Assembly (NCBI GenBank): GCA_016928395.1
Contig: JAFGKV010000114.1
Span: 28,181 to 92,180, forward strand
Reading direction: 5' to 3'
DNA from: Candidatus Fermentibacterota bacterium
Lineage (GTDB): Bacteria > JAFGKV01
DNA length: 64,000 nucleotides
Both the position numbers and the translations under genes were made by a program. Position 1 is the first letter of the stretch; each line of letters starts with the position of its first letter. Under the pieces are notes generated by a model. It was given only the letters and a program-made list of their open reading frames with translations, searched no databases and had not been told where the DNA came from. Shown here piece by piece: positions 35,284 through 44,995 of this stretch.

Positions 35284-38200
35284 ATGCGTTCTGCGTGCCT
35301 CACCCAGTCCATGACAAGAATCATTCATCGCCTTGGTCGCCAGGCGGTTCACCCGCTCATTGCCTTGTCATGCCTTATTCTCGCGCTGAATGCATTCCCC
35401 GCGTGGACCGAATCCGTGATTCGCGTGGACCTCGGCGATTTACCTCAGCGCACCATGCATCGCCTTCTGGAAGGGGATTTTGATATCCTCGCCCACGGCC
35501 GTGACTGGGTCGATGTCTTGGTTGACGATGCGGAGAAGCTCACCCTCGCCGACATGGGGGTTCGTTCCACCACCAGAATCCCCGATGCCCGTGCCTTTGA
35601 ACACGACTTGCGGGGAAGAGACTACTTCGACCACTTCCATGACTACGACGAGATCCTCGAAGAGCTTATGCGGGTCGTCCAAGATCATGGGTCTGTCGTC
35701 AAGCTTCTGGACATCGGGGATTCGTGGGAGAAGATCCAGGGTAGCGCGGATCGCGACATCTGGGCAGTGAAGATCTCCGACAACGTCGAACTCGACGAGC
35801 CGGATGAAGCTGAAGTGCTCATCATGGCCAACCTGCATGCCCGGGAAATCATCACCCCTGAAATCGCCCTCTACCTGCTCAACTATCTCGTGGAAGGCTA
35901 CGGCACCGACCCGAGGATCACAGATCTGGTGAATAATCGCCAGATCTGGATTATCCCTTCGTGCAATCCCGACGGCTTGGACCATGTCCACGACACTGAT
36001 ATCTGGTGGCGGAAAAACCGCAGGAACAACGGCGACGGCACCTTCGGCGTCGATCTGAACCGCAACTGGGGGTACGAGTGGGGCTACGATGACACTGGAT
36101 CAAGCCCCAGCACCTGGTCTGAAACCTACCGTGGGATGGGGCCCTTTTCCGAGCCGGAAACCCAGGCGCTTCGTGACTTCTTCGAGACTCATGCCTTCGT
36201 GATCAGTCTGTCGTTCCACAGCTATGGCAACTGGTGGCTCTATCCGTGGGGATACATCCCCGAGGACACCCCTGATCATCCCGTTTTCGTGGCCATTGCC
36301 GACAGTTGCGTTGCCTACAACGGCTATGATCCCGGCAACTCCGCCAGCGGGACGATCTACCCGACAAACGGTGACTCCGACGACTGGATCTATGGAGAGC
36401 AGACCACCAAGTACAAGACATATGGATTCACCCCTGAATGCGGCGGCGACGCTGACGGCTTTCACCCCGATACGACTCGCGTCATGCCACTCATACTGGA
36501 GAACATAGGCCCCTGCCTGTATGTGATCGAGGCTGCCGAACAGTACGCTCCCAGGCCGGTGATCGCGCATGCTCCCCTGTCAGACACCGAGGACCTTTCC
36601 GGCCCGTATCCCGTGGTCGCCCAGATCACGCCGTCACTCTGGCCGATAGACCTCTCGTCGCCGACTCTGCACTACCGGTGGGATGGAGGCGTATTTGCCG
36701 AGGTCTCGCTCATTCCGGGCAGTCAACCCGACGATTTCGAAGGCGTTATTCCCGGCCCGGGCCAAAGCGGCACCTACGAGTACTACCTCTCCGCCGCCGA
36801 CAGCATCGGCCGCGTCGCCCGGCTTCCGGCAGCGGCGCCCGACAGCCTCTTTTCCTTTGCAGTTGGGATGGACGCGGTGCCTCCGGTGATCGTGCACGTT
36901 CCGTTGGGAGACCAACCCACACAGGCCGCACCGTTTCCCGTGCAGGCAATCGTGACCGACAATGTTGGCATCGATTCCGCCTGGGTGGAGTTCAGCGTCA
37001 ACGGAAGCCCTCCCACATTGAATCCTTTGCTGCCTCAGGAACAGGATACGTATTCGGGCTTCATCAACCCGACAACCCCTGTTGAAGGAGACACGGTGGA
37101 GTACCGCCTCATCGCCCGGGATGCCGCGGCGGGCCAGAACACGAGTACCCACCCCGCTCAGGGGTATCACCGCTTCGCGGTGAGTCAGGGCTATCGATTT
37201 GACTTCGAAGCATCAGATGGCGGCTTCGCCGTCTCCGCCGGCCAGGATTGGCAGTGGGGGCATCCAACATCCGGCCCCGGCAATGCCCATTCCGGACAGA
37301 ATACCTGGGCGACGAATCTTGCCGGGACCTACCGTGACAACTCCAACTCATGTCTGGATACCCCCCCGCTGGTGCTGACGAACGCCGTATCCGCCATACT
37401 CACCTTCTGGCACTGGTATCGCATGGAGTACAGCGACGGGGTCTACTGGGACGGCGGCAATGTGAAGATCTCGGTTGACGGTGGAGCCACCTTCCAGGTC
37501 ATCTACCCCGAGGGTGGCTACGACGGAACGGCGACAAACACGGCAAATCCGCTCTACGGCCAACCCGTGTTTGGCGGCCCTCCTTCCACGGGCAACTTCT
37601 GGCACCAGGAGACCTTCGATCTGTCGTCATACGCAAACAACACTGTCATCGTCCGATTCCACTTCGGTAGCGACGCCTATCTCACCGACATCGGCTGGTA
37701 CATCGACGATGTCGTGATGACAACTCCCCAGTCAACCATACCGCTCTTTCGCAACACAGTGCAGCTTCAGAACACCGCGGACACCGCAGGACCTTATGTG
37801 GTGACCTCCGAGATTACCGACGATGGCGGCATCGCCGGGGCCTCCCTCCTCTACCGCCTGGTTGACAGTCGGTTTGCCATGGTGCCGATGCATCTGGCTT
37901 CGGGTGTGACGTATCTAGGGGAGATACCCGGCCATCCCGTGGGATCCACGATCGAGTATTTTCTGCGCGCCGCAGACATCGATGGCAGTGTGGTCACGGA
38001 TCCGCCATGCGCGCCCGATTCGCTGTTCGCATTCTCCGTGGTGGACCAGCCGCAACAACTCGGTCCCCTGCCTGCCAGCCTGTTCTTCTCCGGGGAAGAA
38101 GGCGGGTCGCTCTGCGACACGCTGCTGATTCAAAACCTCGGGCTCATTCCTCTCGCCTTCGCGATTTTCGATTCGTGCGTGGGGGAAGCGCAGTCAGGCA

Positions 38201-39192
38201 TGTCGGACATCATCACGGACCCACTCGGCGATGTCTCCGCCGCGTGCCCGGATGTGGTCGCACTGCGGGCAGGCATACAGGCAGACGCCGTTGTCTTCCA
38301 AGTAGTCCTGGCTCCTGGGCGACCCGAGACGACCTTCACCATCATCTCACTGGATCTCGACCAGAACCCCGATACGGGTGCGCGGCCCCCGGCCTTCGGG
38401 CTTGGATCGCCTTATCACGACGTGGGCGCGGAAGTCGACATCATCATTGACCCGACCAATCTCTACGGCGCGCAATATGGCATCACAACTCCCTCGGCCA
38501 TAGTCATCGCGAGTGATGCAGTCATCGGCGCGTACCCTCTTGACATCGATCCCAATGAGATCGGCTTCAGTCTCCCTCTGGCGACCTTAGCCGACGACGG
38601 CAGCATGAACCTGTGTCTTCTGGCGTTCTCCGACTATGCGAGCTTCTCGGAAGTCGATTTTGTCCCCGATCGAGGCCACGGCGTCATCGGTTCCTGCGGC
38701 AATGCCCTGTGGCTTTCCGCCGACCCTGATTCCGGCAGCGTACCGGGGGAGCAGACCACGCCAGTTATCATCACGGCGGATGCCCACTACCTTATGGCGG
38801 GCCAATACGAAGCCCTACTGTATGTGGCGACAAACGACCCCACTGCCCCTGTGACTGCTATTCCGGTGACCTTCCAGGTGGCGTCGCTGAGCGGCGATTC
38901 ACCACTGGAGTTACCGGCGCGGCTCACGGTGCACGCAGCGCCCAACCCGTTTGATTGCGACGTCGCCCTTTTCATCGGTCTACCCCAGGAGGGTTGGGTT
39001 ACGCTTCGCGTCTACGACCTCTTGGGCCGACGCATCCGAACGCTGCAGGATGGCGTTCTGTCGGCCGGTTGGCACGAGGCCAGCTGGAAAGGCGATGACG
39101 ACAGCGGCCGCACGGTGGCCAGTGGGCTCTACATCGGCCGCGTGGTGACTCCCCGGGGTGTAGGAACCCTACGGATGGTGAAGAAACGATAG
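35284..39192 (+). CDS. secreted M14 zinc carboxypeptidase with sorting-like C terminus
   Basis: 1302 aa. After a signal (PLIALSCLILALNAFPAW) comes an M14 carboxypeptidase domain: zinc ligands NLHARE (183-189) and SFHSYG (about 310), NRNW region (258) and catalytic Glu TPECGG (about 383). Ig-like and immune-inhibitor-A-like modules follow (SAILTFWHWYRMEYSDG, WYIDDVVM). The C terminus (PNPFDCDVAL...VTLRVYDLLGRRIRTL, ...GRTVASGLYIGRV, ending MVKKR) is a FlgD-like Ig domain similar to type A sorting tails. It is thus a large extracellular peptidase, possibly exported by a T9SS-like route. ATG 35284 follows GGAGG. Confidence 0.88.
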   Translation: MRSACLTQSMTRIIHRLGRQAVHPLIALSCLILALNAFPAWTESVIRVDLGDLPQRTMHRLLEGDFDILAHGRDWVDVLVDDAEKLTLADMGVRSTTRIPDARAFEHDLRGRDYFDHFHDYDEILEELMRVVQDHGSVVKLLDIGDSWEKIQGSADRDIWAVKISDNVELDEPDEAEVLIMANLHAREIITPEIALYLLNYLVEGYGTDPRITDLVNNRQIWIIPSCNPDGLDHVHDTDIWWRKNRRNNGDGTFGVDLNRNWGYEWGYDDTGSSPSTWSETYRGMGPFSEPETQALRDFFETHAFVISLSFHSYGNWWLYPWGYIPEDTPDHPVFVAIADSCVAYNGYDPGNSASGTIYPTNGDSDDWIYGEQTTKYKTYGFTPECGGDADGFHPDTTRVMPLILENIGPCLYVIEAAEQYAPRPVIAHAPLSDTEDLSGPYPVVAQITPSLWPIDLSSPTLHYRWDGGVFAEVSLIPGSQPDDFEGVIPGPGQSGTYEYYLSAADSIGRVARLPAAAPDSLFSFAVGMDAVPPVIVHVPLGDQPTQAAPFPVQAIVTDNVGIDSAWVEFSVNGSPPTLNPLLPQEQDTYSGFINPTTPVEGDTVEYRLIARDAAAGQNTSTHPAQGYHRFAVSQGYRFDFEASDGGFAVSAGQDWQWGHPTSGPGNAHSGQNTWATNLAGTYRDNSNSCLDTPPLVLTNAVSAILTFWHWYRMEYSDGVYWDGGNVKISVDGGATFQVIYPEGGYDGTATNTANPLYGQPVFGGPPSTGNFWHQETFDLSSYANNTVIVRFHFGSDAYLTDIGWYIDDVVMTTPQSTIPLFRNTVQLQNTADTAGPYVVTSEITDDGGIAGASLLYRLVDSRFAMVPMHLASGVTYLGEIPGHPVGSTIEYFLRAADIDGSVVTDPPCAPDSLFAFSVVDQPQQLGPLPASLFFSGEEGGSLCDTLLIQNLGLIPLAFAIFDSCVGEAQSGMSDIITDPLGDVSAACPDVVALRAGIQADAVVFQVVLAPGRPETTFTIISLDLDQNPDTGARPPAFGLGSPYHDVGAEVDIIIDPTNLYGAQYGITTPSAIVIASDAVIGAYPLDIDPNEIGFSLPLATLADDGSMNLCLLAFSDYASFSEVDFVPDRGHGVIGSCGNALWLSADPDSGSVPGEQTTPVIITADAHYLMAGQYEALLYVATNDPTAPVTAIPVTFQVASLSGDSPLELPARLTVHAAPNPFDCDVALFIGLPQEGWVTLRVYDLLGRRIRTLQDGVLSAGWHEASWKGDDDSGRTVASGLYIGRVVTPRGVGTLRMVKKR

Positions 39193-39350
39193 GCTCGGCT
39201 CACACACCGGTTGACACATGCACAAACCGGACGCCCCACGTTCCGGCTTCCGCGTACCGGGGGGCTTCGTATCGAGTTTTTTGTTCGGACCGGATGAATC
39301 GCTGACCAATCATTGTCGCGCCCGACCCATGCTCACGGGAGATCACTATC

Positions 39351-40301
39351 ATGGATGACAAGATTAGAATCGGCATCAGTACGTGTCTGCTCGGTCGGGA
39401 TGTCCGTTTCGACGGTGGACACAAGCATGACCCCTTCCTCACCGAGACGTTGGGCGAGTATGTGGAGTATGTTCCGGTCTGCCCTGAGGTCGAATGCGGC
39501 TTAAGCATTCCCCGGGAGGCCATGCGTCTCGTGGGAAATCCCGCCGCACCGCGCCTACTCACCATCAAGACCAAGGTGGATCACACCGATCGGATGGAGA
39601 CCTGGGCGCGCCGCCGGCTTGACGAATTGGAACACGAAGGCCTCTGCGGCTTCATCTTCAAGAGCAAGTCGCCCAGCAGCGGCATGGAGCGGGTGAAGGT
39701 CTACGACGACAATGGCGTTCCCTCCAAGAACGGCGTCGGCGTCTTTGCCCGCATGTTCATGGCGCGATTTCCCCTCATACCCGTTGAAGAAGAAGGCCGG
39801 CTTCATGACCCTGGCCTCCGGGAGAACTTCATCGAGACCATCTTCGCCCTCAGACGCTGGTGCGCCGCCCGCGCGTGCGAGCGGGGGTTGCGCTGTCTCG
39901 TTGAGTTCCACACTCGGGAAAAGCTCCTGCTCCTTGCCCACAGCCCAGTGCATTACCGCGCGTTGGGAAAGCTGGTGGCGGGCGGTACGGCTCTGCCTTT
40001 GGACGAGCTCTACGAGGCCTATGAGCGCGACTTCGTCTCCGCGCTACGCCTGAGACCCACTGTGCGCAAGCACGTCAATGTTCTCATGCATATCATGGGG
40101 TACTTTAAGAGAGATCTATCGCCCGACGAAAAACAGGAACTGCTGGAGATCATCGGGCTCTACAAGGATGGTTCGGCGCCACTTATCGTGCCGGTAACGC
40201 TATTGAATCACTATGTCCGCAAGTACGACCAGCAATACTTGCGTGGACAAACCTACCTAAACCCGCATCCTGTTGCGTTGAAGCTCCGCACCCACGCATA
40301 G
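39351..40301 (+). CDS. DUF523-DUF1722 protein, TudS-like desulfurase
   Basis: 316 aa. The N-terminal DUF523 domain (ISTCLLGRDVRFDGGHKHD, VPVCPEVECGLSIPREAMRL) carries Cys residues in the TCLLG, CPEVECG and SKSPSSG motifs that bind an iron-sulfur cluster in thiouracil desulfurase (TudS). The C-terminal DUF1722 domain begins near residue 185 (VHYRALGKL) and is thought to bind RNA or a nucleic substrate. The combined form is the YbgA-type fusion. It may salvage damaged or thio-modified uracil; the substrate is inference. ATG follows GGGAG. Confidence 0.85.
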   Translation: MDDKIRIGISTCLLGRDVRFDGGHKHDPFLTETLGEYVEYVPVCPEVECGLSIPREAMRLVGNPAAPRLLTIKTKVDHTDRMETWARRRLDELEHEGLCGFIFKSKSPSSGMERVKVYDDNGVPSKNGVGVFARMFMARFPLIPVEEEGRLHDPGLRENFIETIFALRRWCAARACERGLRCLVEFHTREKLLLLAHSPVHYRALGKLVAGGTALPLDELYEAYERDFVSALRLRPTVRKHVNVLMHIMGYFKRDLSPDEKQELLEIIGLYKDGSAPLIVPVTLLNHYVRKYDQQYLRGQTYLNPHPVALKLRTHA

Positions 40302-40329
40302 GGGTAGCCGTGCGGCCACGGGTAAGGTC

Positions 40330-40755
40330 GTGATGCCAATTCTGGGGCTGGCCAGGCGTGATCTCCTACTGGTTGGCGCCGCCGCCTTCGCGCTGCTCTG
40401 TGCTGGCTTCGTGGTAACCAAGGTCGTCATCACCACAGAAGTGGATTGTATCTGCAGCCTGGCAGAGGGCGAATTCCCCGGCGACAGACTGGCCGCACTC
40501 ATCGCTGTCGCCCAGTCTCCCCACCAGAGCCTCGCCCGCCGCAATCGCGCAGTCTGGGCCCTCGGCCAGCTCGGAGATGCCCGGGCCGTCGAACCACTGG
40601 AAGGCCTCCTCACTGGGCTTCCCTGCGACCATGACCATTTCGTGTGTCAGCGTGAGGTGCGCAAGGCACTCAGCGTGTGCAGACAACCCACGTGGCGTGC
40701 ACGTCTCGAGAACGTCCTCCGTGGGATGATCCAAGGGGAGAAGCCGGCGGCCTGA
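40330..40755 (+). CDS. small membrane-anchored HEAT-repeat protein
   Basis: 141 aa with one N-terminal membrane segment (LLLVGAAAFALLCAGFVV) and a short HEAT-like region (ARRNRAVWALGQLGDARAVE). It has Cys-rich turns (CICSLAEG, CDHDHFVC). It starts at GTG 40330 or ATG 40333, 28 nt after the DUF523-DUF1722 stop, so the two are probably co-transcribed. No function can be named. Confidence 0.6.
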   Translation: MMPILGLARRDLLLVGAAAFALLCAGFVVTKVVITTEVDCICSLAEGEFPGDRLAALIAVAQSPHQSLARRNRAVWALGQLGDARAVEPLEGLLTGLPCDHDHFVCQREVRKALSVCRQPTWRARLENVLRGMIQGEKPAA

Positions 40756-40889
40756 GTGGGCTCGCCCGGATCGCGGCACGATTCTCCCCTCTTCGGCTGA
40801 TCGCAGCCCCATCCGTCACCCGACGCCCATGAACTGAAGAGCCTCAACTACCGACCGTGAACGGCCCGTCCCTCGCCTCGCGAGGCCGC

Positions 40890-42638
40890 CTACCTCCCGT
40901 CGGTACCGGGAGCCAGAAGATCCCCGGAATACAGGAATCGTTTTACCTTGCGCGTAGTGGTTTTCTGGAATTCATCGGTCAGCACCTGGAAGCGGCGGAT
41001 GCGAGCATAGGGCGGCAGGTCCTTGCCGGCCTCCCGAATCTCACCGGCGATCAGCGCACGGATCGCCTCCATGGTCTGCGGGGTCCCCAAGGCCACGAAA
41101 TGGCTGGCCACCTGTTCGAGGTCGGGATAGATCAGCGCGCCGACCTCTTCTCCATAACCGGTGTGCCTTGGTATGCCCATCACCAGAGACTCCATGATAC
41201 AAGGTCTACGATTCAGAAGGGTCTCAACTTCCTCGGGGTAGACATTCTTACCGCCGGCGGTCACTATCACGTTCTTCTTGCGCCCCATGATCTGAAGGTA
41301 GCCGTCCGGGTGGATTTTGCCGAGATCGCCGGTGTGAAACCAGCCATCTTCGTCGAAGGCATCCACCGTGGCTTCTTCATTCTTGTAGTAGCCGACAAAA
41401 ACATTCGGACCCCTTATACATACTTCACCGATCCCGCTTTCCCCGGGGTCGTCGATGCGGCACTCCACCCCCGGCAGCGGAAGCCCCACACACTCATGCC
41501 GAATCCTCCCGGGCGGCGTCGCATGAGTCAACGGGCTCGCCTCGGTGAGCCCAAACCCTTGGAGCAATGGAATGCCCAGGCGCGTGAAAAAGCGTGAGGT
41601 GGCCGGATCCAGCGGCGCCGCGCCCGTGACGAAGTAATGCACCGACCCCAGCGATGCCTTGCGTCGAAGCCCCCGGAACAGCCTTCGACCCAGGGGCTTC
41701 CCGAACAGCTCGGCACCCCGTACGACTCCCATCAGCGTGCTGAACAGGATTCGGGCCACGACCCCTTTCTTGCGCACATTGCGCATGATTCCCTCGTGCA
41801 TCTTCTCGAAGAGCAGCGGCGCCGAGGCCATGGCAGTCACGCGAGTCGCGGAGATATCAGCCAGGAGGTCTGCGGTCTTGATGCTGCGGGCGTACGTGAT
41901 AGCGCACCCGCAGTAGAACGGAAACAGGAAACCCGCGGTCGCTTCGAAACTGTGATGCATGGGCAGCATGGAGAGGAGCGTATCGCCCGGACCCAGCGGC
42001 AGAAGTTGGCTGCAGCCGGCCACATTGGACATGATATTCCGTTGGGTCAACATGACACCCTTGCTCTGCCCGGTGGTACCCGAAGTATAGAGTATGGCGG
42101 CCAGATCGCTCAATGATCGAGGTACAAGCTGCGCCGCGCTGGTGCTGCCTGCATCCAGAGCGAGGGACCACGGAGTCGCCCCCTCGGTGTTGTTCTCATC
42201 GAAACTGACGATGCGTTCGACCTTGGGCAACGGCTGTGCATCCGCGACGGTTGCAAGATAGCGCTCAGAGGTGAACAGCAGCCTCGATTCCGAGTGGGTG
42301 AGTAGTGTGCGTATACCGGAGGCGGGCTGCAGCCTGTCCACCGGCACGACCACGCCTCCCGCACACTGGATGGCAAGATAGGCCATACCCCACTCTGGCC
42401 TGTTTTCGCCCAGTATCGCAATGCGATCGCCATGCCGGATACCGATGTCGACAAGCCACCGGGCGACACTCCACACCGCTTTGGCAAAGGCCGCGTAGGA
42501 AATCTCACGATGGTCCTCACCCGTCCACGCCCTCATCACCACGTGGGGCCCGAAATCCCGCGCGCTGCGTACAACAAGCTCGTCCAGGGGGAAGATGCCA
42601 CGATCCGGACGGCACACTGGAAAAGACTGTGTCCTCAT
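40890..42638 (-). CDS. long-chain acyl-CoA synthetase (AMP-forming)
   Basis: 582 aa. It has the ANL motifs ILYTSGTTGQSKGVMLTQ (AMP binding), GFGLTEASPLTHAT and WFHTGDLGKIHPDGYLQIMG, and the C-terminal lysine KTTTRKVKRFL. It activates fatty acids with ATP and CoA for import or beta-oxidation. ATG 42638 follows GTAGGAGG at a wide spacing; a TTG eleven codons earlier is closer to it. FadD and the related FadK/FACL families cannot be told apart here. It is alone on this strand. Confidence 0.88.
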   Translation of the reverse strand: MRTQSFPVCRPDRGIFPLDELVVRSARDFGPHVVMRAWTGEDHREISYAAFAKAVWSVARWLVDIGIRHGDRIAILGENRPEWGMAYLAIQCAGGVVVPVDRLQPASGIRTLLTHSESRLLFTSERYLATVADAQPLPKVERIVSFDENNTEGATPWSLALDAGSTSAAQLVPRSLSDLAAILYTSGTTGQSKGVMLTQRNIMSNVAGCSQLLPLGPGDTLLSMLPMHHSFEATAGFLFPFYCGCAITYARSIKTADLLADISATRVTAMASAPLLFEKMHEGIMRNVRKKGVVARILFSTLMGVVRGAELFGKPLGRRLFRGLRRKASLGSVHYFVTGAAPLDPATSRFFTRLGIPLLQGFGLTEASPLTHATPPGRIRHECVGLPLPGVECRIDDPGESGIGEVCIRGPNVFVGYYKNEEATVDAFDEDGWFHTGDLGKIHPDGYLQIMGRKKNVIVTAGGKNVYPEEVETLLNRRPCIMESLVMGIPRHTGYGEEVGALIYPDLEQVASHFVALGTPQTMEAIRALIAGEIREAGKDLPPYARIRRFQVLTDEFQKTTTRKVKRFLYSGDLLAPGTDGR

Positions 42639-43128
42639 CGCCTGCGACTGCCTCCTACGCTCTACCCTCAATGCCTGAGACGGGCAACACCGTGCTGCTC
42701 GGAGTACGCGGGTGACGCCGGCTCGCCCGTGGGGTGCACTGTACCTCTACTGGGAAACAAAATGCACTTCCCTCCGGCGCAAGGGTAGCGTCAGGTGGCC
42801 TCCCACAGGCAGGCCAAGCGGATCCAGAATAGGAATGGAACGATGGATGGAAGAATGGATGGATGGATGGGTGGGTGGGTGGATGAATGGATGGATGAAG
42901 GGATAAATGGGCCTTCTGGATTCTGAATACTGCCCAAGGTTGACTGGCGGCTTCCCTTCGCTCGCAGGCGACAGGGTTCAGGGTTCGGGATTCAGGCTGT
43001 CGCCCCATCTCCTCACTCCTATCTCCTTACTCTTGAGCCTCTTCACCTCTTTACTCTTTTGCCCCTTTGAGTCCTTTGTGCCTCTGGACCTTTCCGCCCG
43101 CGTGACGAGCCCGTAGTAATCAATGGTT
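42639..43128. other. intergenic region with simple repeats and pyrimidine-rich spacer
   Basis: 490 nt without a supported gene. It has an (ATGG/GGAT)n tetranucleotide run at 42832-42910 and a pyrimidine-rich spacer at about 42980-43110 built of ctcactcctatctcctta-like pieces. The spacer resembles two others in the window. Confidence 0.4.
42832..42910. repeat. ATGG tetranucleotide microsatellite
   Basis: Imperfect tandem copies of atgg/ggat with two GTGG variants, about 79 nt long. It is outside genes. Slippage could change its length between isolates; no protein reads through it in a supported frame. Confidence 0.75.
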
Positions 43129-43158
43129 GAGGGCTCGGCCCCCGCGGGCCGAGCCCTC
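43129..43158 (-). terminator. strong GC hairpin after the DUF6600-like gene
   Basis: gagggctcggccc pairs perfectly over 13 bp with gggccgagccctc around loop ccgc. It begins 22 nt past the stop of the minus-strand gene at 43181. It lacks a clear T-tract on the minus strand (aaccattgatt follows), so it is a terminator-like hairpin rather than a perfect rho-independent terminator. Confidence 0.65.
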
Positions 43159-43180
43159 TTCATCGACGCAGGATCAGTTG

Positions 43181-44161
43181 CTACCTGCGGGCAGTCCCCC
43201 TCGCTTGAATCCCGTCACTGTGTTGCGTGGATCGTGTCTGTGTCTGCCCAGGATCGCGGACACCTCCCGCCTGGCCTCGGTCCCGATCCCCAATGGGTCG
43301 CGAAGGCGCATCGCTTCGGACTTCATCGCCCTGCCGAGGTGGTCTCCCGTATTCTTCGCGGGTGGGCGAGGGTGACTCCGCGGGGCGATGGCGCTCAATG
43401 CTCCGCGGCTCCCTGGTCCTCTCCGGCTCTCGGGATCGCTCGAGACGAGAGTCCCGCTCGTCCGTGGTCCTCTCCCGAACCACGCCACGGTCGCGGTGCG
43501 GCTGCATCGTACGTTCCACGCGCTCCGCCCCGGGTCGCTCCACTACGACAGTGGCGATTTTGCCTGTCACTCTCTCAATGGTCTGCCGTTCGGGAGCCTG
43601 CCCAAGAGTGTACCCTCTCTTGTCACGACGATCATACTCGCGGGCGAAATCAGCCTTCACTTTTGTCTCCGGCAGACGCTCCTGGGAGAGCGAGGGCGAG
43701 AGGAACCCGTGGTTGCTCACCATAACCCACCGGCCATGATGGCGGTGGTAGTCTCTGTGGCGCCAGTAGCCGTAGCACCAGTCAGGCGAGGCAGGAGCCC
43801 ACCCAATCCATCCCGGCCCGCTAATCCACACGACCCACGCGGGGGACCAGACTCGCCCGGGCACCCACACCCAGCCATGATGCGGGGTCCACAACCACCG
43901 CCCATAGTGATCAGTCAGATGACCCCACGGATCGTTGGATACCCACATCCAGCCCCAGGGGCTCCAGGCCCAGTGACCGTGAAGGTAAGGCTGCCAGGTG
44001 ACGTGGACCCTCGGCACCCACACCTCTCCCACGTCGGGCATCGACACCCATCGGCCATGGAACGAGAGATCGTTGTCCCAGGAGAATCCGACGCTGGCGC
44101 TGATTCGGGCATGGGCGGGCAGTGCGGCGAGGAGAACGAGTGCGACGACGATGCCTTTCAT
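43181..44161 (-). CDS. Trp-rich DUF6600-like secreted protein
   Basis: 326 aa. A signal peptide (KGIVVALVLLAALPAHA) precedes a strikingly Trp/Gly-rich domain (SWDNDLSFHGRWVSMPDVG, HGHWAWSPWGWMWVSND, GRWLWTPHHGWVWVPGRVWS, GPGWIGWAPA) that matches the YXWGXW-type layout of DUF6600 proteins. A charged, Arg/Glu-rich, disordered tail follows. ATG 44161 follows GGGAGG at a spacing of six. The role is unknown; FecR-linked or envelope-stress roles have been suggested for relatives. It has a strong hairpin after its stop. Confidence 0.78.
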   Translation of the reverse strand: MKGIVVALVLLAALPAHARISASVGFSWDNDLSFHGRWVSMPDVGEVWVPRVHVTWQPYLHGHWAWSPWGWMWVSNDPWGHLTDHYGRWLWTPHHGWVWVPGRVWSPAWVVWISGPGWIGWAPASPDWCYGYWRHRDYHRHHGRWVMVSNHGFLSPSLSQERLPETKVKADFAREYDRRDKRGYTLGQAPERQTIERVTGKIATVVVERPGAERVERTMQPHRDRGVVRERTTDERDSRLERSREPERTREPRSIERHRPAESPSPTREEYGRPPRQGDEVRSDAPSRPIGDRDRGQAGGVRDPGQTQTRSTQHSDGIQARGTARR

Positions 44162-44445
44162 GATCATCCTCCCATTGTCTGTGGTGAGTGAGGGCATCAC
44201 AACGGTACTCACACACGACCGACATGCACAAGTCGTGCCCGAATGCTGCCAACGACCAAAATGCCTTGTGCGGCAATGCATTCATCTGTACCCGACGCGA
44301 GGAGAGCCCATCCGATCCGCGACCTATACTCGGCATGACTGTCGCCCAATGAGGACGCAGTGAGGGTCAACGGCATCCTGTGCGCCTGAGCGAGGGAGCG
44401 ACGCGAATCGTAGCCCTCATTTCCCCGAGAAGCCTTGGTGAACCG

Positions 44446-44480
44446 TATAGGACTGATCATATATAGGACACGTCCTATAT
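44446..44480. promoter_or_regulatory. TATAGGAC operator-like cluster
   Basis: tataggac occurs at 44446-44453 and 44462-44469 as direct copies 16 nt apart, and inverted at 44472-44479. The last two form the 20-bp palindrome atataggacacgtcctatat. Placed about 290 nt upstream of the DUF6600-like gene. A regulator site is possible; which gene it serves is unknown. Confidence 0.45.
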
Positions 44481-44967
44481 GCCGCATTGACCGAAAGGGT
44501 TGACTCGCCGATCATTCGACACCCTGCGCGGGAGCACCGGCGTACCTCTGTGGGGTGGCCTCTGGCCTGGAGAGCCCCGGTAGTTGGCTCGCACGAAGAC
44601 CGGTCAAAGGGCCAAGAGCCTGGCTCACCTGACATGACGAAGGCACTCTGCGAAGCGGGACTAACCTGTACCTTCACGCATCAACCTTAGAAGTTTCCCT
44701 ATGTATGAGCAGGGCAATGCCCGGGGCCCCCACTACGCTGTAACTTCATAGGGGAGCAGAGGTTCCCACGCAGAGCATGAGATCCAGCCGGAGGAATGAG
44801 GAGCCCGAATGTCATCACCCGGCGTGCCCGGGTGATCCAGAACTCGGTCGATATGCTCCTGCCTGGATTGCCGATCGAGTCGGGCAATGACGGGGGAGGT
44901 GTGGAAGTTGCACCATGTATCGTCCGGGCACGCCCGGGCCCCCACTCGTACTCGGAGGTACGCCTCT

Positions 44968-44995
44968 CGATACCGATACCGATACCAATACCGAC
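44968..44995. repeat. ACCGAT hexanucleotide repeat
   Basis: About four and a half copies of cgatac/accgat with one a variant, inside the intergenic repeat-rich region. Likely a slippage-prone simple repeat. Confidence 0.6.
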
